Positions 1 through 6,841 of a stretch of DNA of 21,286 bases are shown here, piece after piece. Position numbers and translations under genes: made by a program. Source of the stretch: HGM12669 sp048527645 (GTDB lineage: Bacteria > Bacillota > Clostridia > Oscillospirales > CAG-272); contig DBGFNI010000166.1 of NCBI GenBank assembly GCA_048527645.1, forward strand, positions 1 through 21,286, in the 5' to 3' direction. The stretch's first letter is position 1. Every line of letters begins with the position of its first letter. The notes beneath the pieces were generated by a model that did not search any database, had not been told where the DNA came from, and saw only the letters and a list, made by a program, of their open reading frames with translations.

Positions 1-183
1 CAGTTCGGCGTTGCAGTCACCTGTGCGGCATTCGTGGGTGACGAGCAGATTTCCGTCTCTAAGACGATGTCTGTTGAGTCCTACCTCGCGGTGATGACCT
101 CCTACGGATCCTCTGTACCGAACTACGAGCTGTACGTCAACATGATGAAGTACAGCAATGCAGCGAAGGCTTACTTCGGATAA
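1..183 (+). CDS. C-terminal 60 codons of a secreted or surface-type protein (5' end outside window)
   Basis: The frame is open from the first base and ends at TAA 181-183, giving 60 residues with no start inside the window. The tail includes a Tyr-rich stretch ending in NAAKAYFG. From memory, a closing segment of this sort (a motif like 'MLNYGAAAQ.YF' about 20-30 residues after a 'SV..Y...M' stretch) is common at the ends of large secreted proteins in gut Clostridia, often with dockerins or Ig-like domains; its function is unknown to me. The catalytic or binding part lies upstream and cannot be named. A strong hairpin at 283-322 is its likely terminator. It converges on the amide hydrolase gene. 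Confidence is high that this is coding and low on identity. Confidence 0.7.
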   Translation, partial: QFGVAVTCAAFVGDEQISVSKTMSVESYLAVMTSYGSSVPNYELYVNMMKYSNAAKAYFG

Positions 184-282
184 TTCCCTTTCCTGATGCA
201 GGACAGCCGCTGCAATCTCCAATGCCGCGAGACGCAGTGCCCGACATCGGCTGAAGAACTCCCGCTGCATACACAATTGACA

Positions 283-322
283 ACAAAGCACCCCTGACGT
301 TTTGGCGTCAGGGGTGCTTTGT
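283..322. terminator. Bidirectional rho-independent terminator between convergent genes
   Basis: A perfect 17-bp inverted repeat (arms 283-299 and 306-322, loop TTTTGG) is followed on the + strand by TTTCTCTTTG. It lies 99 bases after the + strand partial gene and 28 bases after the stop of the - strand hydrolase. The arm ends are A/T-rich on both sides, so it probably stops transcription from both directions. Confidence 0.9.
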
Positions 323-350
323 TTCTCTTTGTTTTACTGCTCTGTATCAC

Positions 351-1472
351 TCATTTTGCCGGCGTTGTCACCTTATTTTCCAGCTCGCAATGTGTAACAT
401 CATTCCAATTACGGCGAATGACAATATCAGCAGAAAGATCCGTATTGTTATATGAAATTGACCATTGTGTGTTGCTTGTGATGGCGTCGGGGTCGGGATC
501 CTGTGCCGCCGATTTCATTGCGTTCCATACGGTATCGTCGGTGTAATTGCCTTTTTCTTCCTCAAACACCTTCAATACAGCATCATAACGCTCTCTGCCG
601 TGACCGTAGATGCCGTTTTTCTGATTCGGAAGTACCTTATCCTTATAACCGATAAAGAAATTCGTAACCGCCTCTGACGGCGTATCAATAAGCTCTCTCT
701 GTTCGCCCTCGATGTCGTACTCGATTACTCTGCCATCGCCTGATGCATCGGTGATGTAGAAATGGTAATCTCTACCGCTTGATGCGAACATATCATAGCT
801 GCGTAAAAGCTCCACTGCTTCCTCTGTGGTTGCTGCCCTGTCAAGAATAAGGCGGATTGCAAGCGTAGTTGAAATGACAGGCTTGCCTGTGTTTTGATGT
901 ACAGGCTCGCTGTCAAGCGTCAACACAGCGATAGACACGCCCTTCTCATTCATACCGTCAAGGCAGATGAACGGAGCGGTTAGACTCGCTAACTTCTTTT
1001 TGATATTCTCATCAGGTACATTTGCCGATACATTGTCAAGCGCGGCAAAGGCGATAGACTGATATCCGTCCTTCGGCGCACAGTAAACCAACATAGCAGA
1101 GGTGTCTTTTCTGAAATCGTAATTACGTCCCATATGAACGTCGCCGTCCGTTTCCGTCAGCGTAAACGCCGTACAGCCGAAATTGGGCGCTTTGATTTTT
1201 ACAGGCAGCAGCGGAAGTGACTCTTTCAGAATCGCATTGATCATTGTCTGATCGTCCTTAATGCCGTAATCGATAATATCGTCAAGGCTGTAATCGTATT
1301 TGACATCCATGCGATAGAGATTGTATCCATCCGCGTAATCCGTAAGCTGCTCAATGCTGCCGATGGTCCGGATTCTGGTGAAATACACTCCCAAAAACGC
1401 AAGCAAGGCGACTAAAATGACCGCAAGAATCACTGATAAAACAATCAAAATACGCTTCTTCACTTTATTCAT
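351..1472 (-). CDS. Membrane-anchored linear amide C-N hydrolase (choloylglycine hydrolase / acyltransferase C45-like, Ntn fold)
   Basis: This 373-residue protein has a basic N-terminus and one long hydrophobic segment (about residues 6-33), which should tether it outside the cytoplasmic membrane. The catalytic region begins at GCTAFTL (Cys100) and continues to GRNYDF (about 115-120). That is the Cys-then-Arg/Asp pattern of Ntn hydrolases such as bile-salt hydrolase, penicillin V acylase and the C45 acyltransferases, where Cys becomes the N-terminal nucleophile. The later TQWSISYN stretch fits the family core. These enzymes cut linear amides of bile salts, N-acyl amino acids or penicillins; the substrate here is unknown. 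An internal Cys implies autocleavage, seen in C45 members. I chose ATG 1472 over an upstream in-frame ATG because AAGGAG lies about 8 bases before it. The start overlaps the surface-protein stop by 8 bases, so translation is probably coupled. Confidence 0.75.
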   Translation of the reverse strand: MNKVKKRILIVLSVILAVILVALLAFLGVYFTRIRTIGSIEQLTDYADGYNLYRMDVKYDYSLDDIIDYGIKDDQTMINAILKESLPLLPVKIKAPNFGCTAFTLTETDGDVHMGRNYDFRKDTSAMLVYCAPKDGYQSIAFAALDNVSANVPDENIKKKLASLTAPFICLDGMNEKGVSIAVLTLDSEPVHQNTGKPVISTTLAIRLILDRAATTEEAVELLRSYDMFASSGRDYHFYITDASGDGRVIEYDIEGEQRELIDTPSEAVTNFFIGYKDKVLPNQKNGIYGHGRERYDAVLKVFEEEKGNYTDDTVWNAMKSAAQDPDPDAITSNTQWSISYNNTDLSADIVIRRNWNDVTHCELENKVTTPAK

Positions 1473-4400
1473 GTCTTTTTCTCCTTTTCGATTTGGTATC
1501 AACGCCGTTGATTGCGGTGACAGTCAGCAGACAGCCGCTGACAAAGAGTAGTACAATCCATAATACAATATGGTTGTTATCTCCGGTGGGCAGAGATTTC
1601 GTGTCGTTGTTTACTGCCGTTTTCGCATTCACGGTAAATGTAGTAGTAGCCGTACCGCTTGTCGATACAATACCGATTGTATACTCGCCGGCTGAGAGTG
1701 TTGCTACATAGTCAGCCTTTAAGGCGACAACCGTACTGCCTTCCTTGACGGTATAATACTTTGCATCAAGGGTTTTACCGTCAAGCTCAACCCGGATAAA
1801 ATCGCCAAATGCCGCATTGGAACGGAAGGCAAGCTCCTTCTTTTCTCCCTCTGTTACGCTCTGTCCCTTGCCATCAATTATTTCAGGCGGGAGTTTTGAA
1901 ATTACTGTATCGGCAAGAGCTATTTCGTTTTCGCCGTTTTCGTCAGCAAAGTATTTACCGCAATCTTTACAGTGCCAATACTCCTTGTTTCCGGTTTCGG
2001 TTACGGTTGCGTCCTTTGCAGGAATGTTTTCAAGATTATGGTTTGAGCTGTCAAGCTCGCCGTATTCTTTGCCGCAGTAATCGCAGACAGCCTTGCCTGT
2101 GCACCTCGCCTCGCCGCCTGTATGCTCGCAGAATGTCGCACCGCATACATCGCAAAGATGGTCTTTGGGTGCGGCGTCGGTATGCTCGCTCTTGAGCGCA
2201 ACGGTCTTGCTTACGGAAAATTCAAACCCATCGGCTGTCTTTGCGCTCACGTATACCCGGAAGCTGTTTGCGCTCAAATCATAATCCCCCGCAGACACAG
2301 TACCGTACAGTTTGCCGTCTTCGGTGATCGGTGCAAGACCGGAGGCGCCCATATATTCAAAATCATAACCGTAGAGGGCATCGGTTGCGCCCTCGGGCAA
2401 AGTTAAGCTGAATTTGTAATCCTGCGTTACACAAACCGCGTCCGCACCGTTGATTGTAACGGTCGGAATATCCTTTTTCGCAGTTTCATAATCACAGTAT
2501 TTGCACTTCTGCCAGTACTGTCCGTTTACGCTCTGCCATTCGTAACTATGCTCGGCATTTGCCGCAGTAATTGTATAGCCGCATTCGCAGATAACCGCAG
2601 TGGTGCAGTCTCCGTCATCCGTGCCGGAGAGAGGTGTTTCGGTTTCGGCGACGGTGCAGCCGTCGTTCTGACAAGTGTGCCAGTGTCCGGTTCCGTCATT
2701 GTGCCATTCACCGCTGAAATCGTGAGATTTCTCCTCAACTACAACCGTATTGGGGTGGTAGATACAGTAAACAGGCGTTGAACAGTCGCCGTCATCATTA
2801 CCCGCTGTGTGTCCGTCATTGACTGTTACGGTCACAGAGGTTTCATTGCCAGCCTTGTCGGTGGCAACGATTGTCTGTGTACCCTCCGCCGGATTCAGCG
2901 TAAGCTGATTGTTTTCAAGCGGAACTTCATCGCCGTTTACTTTCACACTTTCAATATACTCTTCCGTAACGGTAACCGTCTGTGCTTCACAGTAGGTCTT
3001 GCCGTTTTCAACGCCCGAAATGACAGGCGCAGTGGCGTCTAATACAACACCCTCGGAGGAAAGGTAGGTAACATTGCCTGCGTGGTCGGTTAACTTTGCA
3101 TAGACAACATATTTGTTGTCGGGATTGATATTGAATGCACCGTCGTATTCCGTAAATTCTTTGCCTGCAAGGTCTGCCTGTGTTAATGCAGTATCTCCGC
3201 TGTGAAGATAATATTCAACCTTAACAGCCTTATCATCGGTATAGCCGTCACGATTATAGCTATCGTCGGCTGCCGTTATTGCTACGCTTTGCGTATCCTT
3301 AAAGAACAAGCCAAAGGTAATTGTGTTGAGGAAGCTGTTCCATTTATTTATGCCAACGCTGATTTCTCCGGTCGGTGCTGTTGAGTCGGTAAGCAGACTG
3401 CCGTATTCTGCATGACATGTGTCACAAACCGCCTTGTTGAAATAGCTTGCCTCTCCACCGTCGCAGTCGCCGTCTTCAGAGCCGTTACAGCCATCAACAG
3501 TGCAGTAGCGTGTATGCGTTGAGTCACCTTTTGACTGCCATTCGCCGTAGCTATGATCGGCATTTGCCGCAGTAATTGTATATCCGCATTCACAGATAAC
3601 CGCAGTGGTGCAGTCACCGTCATCCGTGCCGCTCTCCGTCAGCTTGCCTTTGCCGGTAAAGTGAGGAACAACGCCGGTTTCCCCGTTGTCGTTGCGTTCA
3701 AATCCATCTTCAGCATAGCTGAGGGAGACAGACGCTCCCGTACCGGCCAGAGTTCCAATATTGTAAACGTTTCTCCCGGTCTCAGTCTCCCAATCGTAAT
3801 TCCATTCACTTGCATAGTTCTCAATATCGCTGAGACCGTAGCAGTTTTTGATGGTTACGGCCTTGGCTTCACCAACGATACCGCCGACGCGGCTTCCGCT
3901 GTGGAGATATCCGAGATTGGCGCAGTTATAGAAATTGGAGTTGCTGGCCATGCCTGCGATTCCGCCGCACTGGTGTATAGAGCGATTTACATTATCAATA
4001 TTGGTTTCATTCCAGCAGTTTTTGAAGGTTGAATCGCGATCTCTGCCGGCCAGTCCGCCGAGAATCTGGCTTCCATTGACAGAACCGGAGGTGTGGACAC
4101 CGTTGAAGCTGCAATTATCCGACTCGCCAACGATACCCGCTGTTGCATAGCAGGTGGTAGAGAGAATATTGTTTTCGCCAACGCAGTTTATGAAATCAGT
4201 TCTGTAGCTCATGCCGGCAAAAATGCCGGCTTTGCCGTAGCCATATTGGGGGTTGTCACGAGTCAATCGAACGTAGCTGTTTTTGATGGTCAGATCTTTG
4301 ACACAGCTTCTTTGAACCGCATTACCATACAGATAACTGAACAGCCCGACGTAATCAGCACTATCACTGTTGATGTACATTCCCGAGATGTAATGGTTAT

Positions 4401-4746
4401 TGCCGTCAATATGCCAGACGGCCTTTGGGGCTGGGGTCCATGCATACGGGTTGGATGCAGCGGTTTCACCTGTTTTCGTAAAACTGCCGCTCTGATCAAA
4501 TGTGCCGTCATTGAGAATGATGTCATTCGTGAGCTTGACAAAATAGCTCCCTTCGGCGGGGAGTGTTGCCAGCTACGCAAGCTCCTCGCCTGTGGAAATG
4601 AGATACGGGTCGCTCTCACTTCCGCTGCCGGAAGGCGCTTTCGTGCTTCCGTCCCACACATCCGGTCCTGCCGCCAGCGCCACCGTGGGCAGCAGACTCA
4701 GGCACAGGCAGAACGTCAGCAGGATGCTTATAATTCGTTCTTTCAT
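1465..4746 (-). CDS. Large GLUG-repeat, cysteine-rich cell-surface protein, interrupted by an in-frame TAG at codon 58
   Basis: From ATG 4746, with GGAGG 9 bases upstream, the frame encodes a signal peptide (MKERIIS..., hydrophobic to LALAA, about residues 1-26), then SDPYLIST-GEELA and TAG at codon 58, and stays open to TAA at 1465 (1,093 sense positions if read through). After the stop come GLUG-like repeats (GGIAGM, GGIVGE; about residues 170-340), Cys-pair modules (CECGYTI, CDTCHAEYG, CDYCGKEYG, HCKDCGKYF), Ig-like regions with DHAGNVTYL and DKAGNETSV, and a C-terminal LPTGD, hydrophobic helix and KSKRRKRHE tail resembling a sortase signal. The longest piece starting with Met begins at 4380, but that codon has no ribosome site and no signal peptide, so it is probably not the native start. 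It is likely an adhesin or matrix-binding protein. It is the middle gene of the tetR operon, with a 4-nt gap after tetR. Working state uncertain: pseudogene, sequence error or readthrough. Confidence 0.75.
2546..2626 (-). repeat. 81-bp direct repeat in surface gene, copy 1
   Basis: It matches 3551-3631 at 77 of 81 positions by eye. It encodes the module GTDDGDCTTAVICECGYTIT followed by AANAEHSY. Such near-identity at DNA level suggests recent duplication or gene conversion inside the gene. Confidence 0.85.
3551..3631 (-). repeat. 81-bp direct repeat in surface gene, copy 2
   Basis: Partner of 2546-2626, same orientation, about 1 kb apart, 4 mismatches. Recombination between the copies would remove 1,005 bp, which is 335 codons, and so would keep the reading frame. 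Confidence 0.85.
4573..4575 (-). other. In-frame amber codon (TAG) in the surface-protein gene
   Basis: Counting triplets from ATG 4746, codon 58 is TAG (CTA on the + strand). The context is GEELA-stop-LATLP. Related GLUG/adhesin proteins typically have EELAWLA at this place, so a single TGG to TAG change is the simplest account. The frame upstream encodes a convincing signal peptide and the frame downstream joins the repeats without any shift. Confidence 0.85.
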
Positions 4747-4750
4747 GGTT

Positions 4751-5350
4751 TCAGTCCTCCTTTTGGATTGCTTTCAGGTTGTATTTCATCACAAATAATT
4801 CCAATGTTTCTTTCAGCACTTCTATCTGGGATTTCAGATAAAACTCATCCTCAAACAGTGCGTAATGCACGCAGGCTCGGATCAGAATGAAAATCAGCGG
4901 TGTGATTTTTTCATATGGAATCCCCAGTTTTGGCTCTAAGCTCTTAGCATATTCGGTGTATCGTTCGTTTACACCCTCAAAGAATTTCTTGCCGTACTCT
5001 CGGTATTTCGGGTGGGTATACACCTGATACATCAGGCGGTATTTCTTTCCGTGTTTTTCTGCCGTCCAGTAGGGAATCTCGTCGATAAACCTCCACAAGT
5101 CCTCCACATCGGTGGGGGCTTTCGCCATAAAATCATCTTCCACCTTACTCATACAGTATTCGGTGGATTTCACAATCAGGTCGTCGAGATTGTCAAAATA
5201 CTGGTACAGGCTCGCGACATTACAGCCGCAGGCGTCCGCAATCGCCTTTATTCCGACAGAGGAAAATCCGTTCTCCGCATAGCAGTCGTAGCACTTTTCC
5301 ATGATCTCGATTTGCTTATGCCTGCGGGCTTCTTCGTTTACAGTGCGCAA
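4751..5350 (-). CDS. TetR/AcrR-family transcriptional regulator, first gene of the surface-protein operon
   Basis: This 199-residue protein is a usual length for TetR regulators. Residues about 12-58 carry the DNA-binding domain: a helix, then GFSSVGIKAIADACGCNVAS and LYQYFDNLDDL, the classic TetR helix-turn-helix with the Y-x-Y/H-F motif. The rest is helical and should bind a ligand and dimerise; the ligand cannot be read from sequence. The start is TTG at 5350, preceded by AAGGGGAG at about 6 bases; no ATG is better placed. The next gene's ribosome site lies across the tetR stop, with a 4-nt gap, so the regulator, the surface protein and the hydrolase are one transcript. A perfect inverted repeat at its promoter suggests self-repression. 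Confidence 0.9.
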   Translation of the reverse strand: MRTVNEEARRHKQIEIMEKCYDCYAENGFSSVGIKAIADACGCNVASLYQYFDNLDDLIVKSTEYCMSKVEDDFMAKAPTDVEDLWRFIDEIPYWTAEKHGKKYRLMYQVYTHPKYREYGKKFFEGVNERYTEYAKSLEPKLGIPYEKITPLIFILIRACVHYALFEDEFYLKSQIEVLKETLELFVMKYNLKAIQKED

Positions 5351-5377
5351 TCGTTCTCCCCTTCTCTGCTAATAAAG

Positions 5378-5391
5378 TAAATGTTCATTTA
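5378..5391. promoter_or_regulatory. Inverted repeat, probable TetR operator
   Basis: TAAATG-TT-CATTTA is a perfect 6-2-6 palindrome placed just downstream of the -10 box, at the expected transcription start. TetR repressors typically bind such repeats in their own promoters. Binding by this regulator is inferred. Confidence 0.6.
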
Positions 5392-5392
5392 T

Positions 5393-5421
5393 ATTATACT
5401 GTTTTCGCTTTGATATGTCAA
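5393..5421 (-). promoter_or_regulatory. Sigma-A type promoter of the tetR-surface-hydrolase operon
   Basis: On the - strand, TTGACA (5416-5421) and TATAAT (5393-5398) are both perfect consensus and are separated by 17 bp. The tetR start codon lies 43 bases after the -10 box. Such a strong promoter would need a repressor, which fits the operator beside it. Confidence 0.9.
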
Positions 5422-5458
5422 CCGAAGAATGGAAAAATCATAGATATTTTTACGGATT

Positions 5459-5559
5459 TTAAGAGCCGCTGAATCTTCCCTGCATCATATTTACCTCCGA
5501 ATGTTTTGAACGGTTGTACCCGATAAGCCGGAAAGCAGAAATTGTCACCGTATATTATA
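5459..5559 (-). other. Cryptic leader unit: TATAAT, strong ribosome site and an 8-codon ORF
   Basis: On the - strand there is a TATAAT (5554-5559) with only a weak -35, then GGAGGT (5493-5498), and 7 bases later an ATG (5485) opening MQGRFSGS and stopping at TAA (5459). The tetR promoter begins about 40 bases further on. This could be a leader peptide or the 5' stub of a gene whose body was deleted. I see no longer conserved frame in 5422-5600. Confidence 0.35.
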
Positions 5560-5600
5560 GAAAAGCTGTGACAGCACTCGAATGTGCGGAGATAAAGATT

Positions 5601-5639
5601 GCCCCGATGCGTTTCAGTTTGTCTGATGCGCATCGGGGC
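5601..5639 (+). terminator. Orphan rho-independent terminator-like hairpin
   Basis: An 11-bp perfect stem (5601-5611 with 5629-5639) and 17-nt loop is followed by TTTTGCGTTTT on the + strand. No + strand gene lies just upstream, so it may end an unseen short RNA, shield the tetR region, or be a remnant. Confidence 0.6.
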
Positions 5640-5736
5640 TTTTGCGTTTTAACAGGTTTCTTTTTCGGAAAGTTCACTTGAAACTTGTCAAGAATTTCGG
5701 ACTGATAGAAGGGTGAATCGTGAAGAAGTAATAAGT

Positions 5737-5766
5737 AAGCCCCAAAGACTGATGCCTTTGGGGCTT
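5737..5766 (-). terminator. Terminator hairpin directly after tRNA-Leu
   Basis: An 11-bp perfect stem (5737-5747 with 5756-5766, loop of 8) starts at the base following the encoded CCA of the tRNA. The T-run on the - strand is weak (ACTTATTACTT). Confidence 0.7.
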
Positions 5767-5853
5767 TGGTGCCGGTGATCGGGGTCGAACCGATACGGTA
5801 TCGCTACCACTGGATTTTGAGTCCAGCACGTCTACCAATTCCATCACACCGGC
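5767..5853 (-). tRNA. tRNA-Leu (anticodon CAA), CCA encoded
   Basis: On the - strand an 87-nt cloverleaf is seen. Acceptor arms GCCGGTG and CACCGGC pair fully and are followed by A and CCA. The anticodon arm is CTGGA, loop CTCAAAA, TCCAG, giving anticodon CAA, which reads UUG. A long variable arm (GGTAGCGATACC) is typical of Leu, and the T arm carries GGTTCGACC. It has its own promoter 16-44 bases upstream and a hairpin immediately after it, so it is transcribed alone. Confidence 0.97.
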
Positions 5854-5868
5854 GTTGTTGACTGTTAT

Positions 5869-5897
5869 AGTATATCATAATCCGCAGGAAAATGCAA
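5869..5897 (-). promoter_or_regulatory. Promoter of tRNA-Leu
   Basis: TTGCAT (5892-5897) and TATACT (5869-5874) on the - strand are spaced by 17 bp. The -10 box ends 15 bases before the mature tRNA 5' end, leaving a short leader. Confidence 0.65.
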
Positions 5898-5982
5898 TAG
5901 CCTTCCGAAATTTTTTCACCATCTTTTTCGTTTGCGTTTTGAAATCGGCGCGCGTTGTTATATTGCGATGTTCCGAAGAAAA

Positions 5983-6015
5983 AAGAAAGGATGTTTTTTG
6001 AAAGCATCCTTTCTT
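5983..6015 (-). terminator. Terminator of the transaldolase-like gene
   Basis: An 11-bp perfect stem (5983-5993 with 6005-6015, loop of 11) is followed on the - strand by TTTTCTTC. It begins 18 bases after the stop codon of the gene at 6034. Confidence 0.85.
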
Positions 6016-6033
6016 ACATGGCTTTTTGTGGGA

Positions 6034-6723
6034 TTATTCCATTTCCGTGAGCAGATCAATAACGTTTTTATCGCCGTATACGCCCTTCCAGTCCGCCTCG
6101 AAGGTGGCAATAGCCGCATCGGTGAGCGGACGGTAGATCAGATGCTGCAGCACATCGGGGCTGACCGTAACTGCCTGGCTGCCTGCCATCAGAACGCGGT
6201 GCACCTGTTCGACATTTTTGAAGCTGGCGCTGAGCACTTTGGTTTTCAGCCCGTGAATACGGAACAACTCCACAATCTCGGATACCACGAGAGAGCCGTC
6301 GGTTCCGATGTTGTCCAGGCGGTTGACATACGGCGCGACAAAGTCTGCACCCGCCTCTGCGGCGATCAGCGCCTGCTGCTGTGTAAAGCAAGCGGTCGCC
6401 GTGATCTGAAAGCCGCGGCGCTTGAGCTGCATCATCGCCTTCAGTCCTTCTTCGGTAATCGGAATTTTGATAAAGAAATTGCCGCCGACCAAGTGCTCAA
6501 TCGCTTCTGCCTCTTTGATGATATACTCTGCTTTTTCGCTGGTGGCCTGCACGTGCAGCATTTTCTCCGGGCCGATAATCTGACGGATTTCTTTGAGCAA
6601 TTTTGAGAAATTCGTGTTTTCCTTTGCAATGATGCTGGGGTTGGTCGTGACACCTGCGATGGGATAGTACTCATTGCAGCGGCGAATTGCATCCAAATTT
6701 GCGGTATCAACAATGTAAATCAT
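6034..6723 (-). CDS. fsa: Small transaldolase / fructose-6-phosphate aldolase-like protein
   Basis: This 229-residue protein has the compact TIM-barrel pattern of the FSA/TalC/MipB group (about 215-230 residues). It starts MIYIVDTANL (Asp6), has GVTTNPSIIAKE (24-35), and FIKIPIT (84-90) where Lys86 should form the Schiff base. ATACFTQQQAL and the late VTVSPDVLQHL segment also match. Members either cleave fructose 6-phosphate to dihydroxyacetone and glyceraldehyde 3-phosphate, transfer the dihydroxyacetone unit as transaldolases, or act on sulfo-sugar phosphates. Sequence reading alone does not decide which. The ribosome site before ATG 6723 is poor (GGACGG about 12 bases away). It lies 118 bases after the GH31 gene, same strand, but with its own TATAAT and palindrome, so it may be separately controlled. 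Confidence 0.85.
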   Translation of the reverse strand: MIYIVDTANLDAIRRCNEYYPIAGVTTNPSIIAKENTNFSKLLKEIRQIIGPEKMLHVQATSEKAEYIIKEAEAIEHLVGGNFFIKIPITEEGLKAMMQLKRRGFQITATACFTQQQALIAAEAGADFVAPYVNRLDNIGTDGSLVVSEIVELFRIHGLKTKVLSASFKNVEQVHRVLMAGSQAVTVSPDVLQHLIYRPLTDAAIATFEADWKGVYGDKNVIDLLTEME

Positions 6724-6756
6724 TTTTCAAAAAACCGTCCGTTTCTATTTAATGTT

Positions 6757-6773
6757 AGCGCTATTATAGCGCT
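6757..6773. promoter_or_regulatory. 17-bp palindrome over the -10 box of the transaldolase-like gene
   Basis: AGCGCTA-TTA-TAGCGCT is a perfect 7-3-7 inverted repeat. Read on the - strand its centre is TATAAT (6763-6768), 40 bases before the start codon. The -35 region is poor. A protein bound here would block polymerase. A LacI/GalR-type regulator would fit a sugar gene, but none is encoded in the window. Confidence 0.55.
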
Positions 6774-6841
6774 CTATTATGACACGTGGATGAATAAAGC
6801 AATAATAATAACGCATTCTTCCTTTACGTTGCCGTTGCATT

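Noticed and set aside
2000..3640. CRISPR-like repeats
   Set aside because: The repeats are coding, few, unequally spaced and explained by Cys-rich protein modules.
4093..4890. 265-codon + strand open frame
   Set aside because: It is antisense to the surface protein and extends into tetR. It has no start signals, and the opposite strand has signal peptide and repeats.
5418..5633. 71-codon - strand ORF
   Set aside because: Its start lies in the loop-side arm of a terminator hairpin, with no ribosome site, and it covers the tetR promoter.
5737..5853. tRNA-Leu as an integration site for an island carrying the tetR operon
   Set aside because: I see no second copy of the tRNA 3' end, no integrase and no phage or conjugation genes in the window.
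5932..6606. 224-codon + strand open frame
   Set aside because: Antisense to the transaldolase-like gene, whose catalytic motifs are clear.
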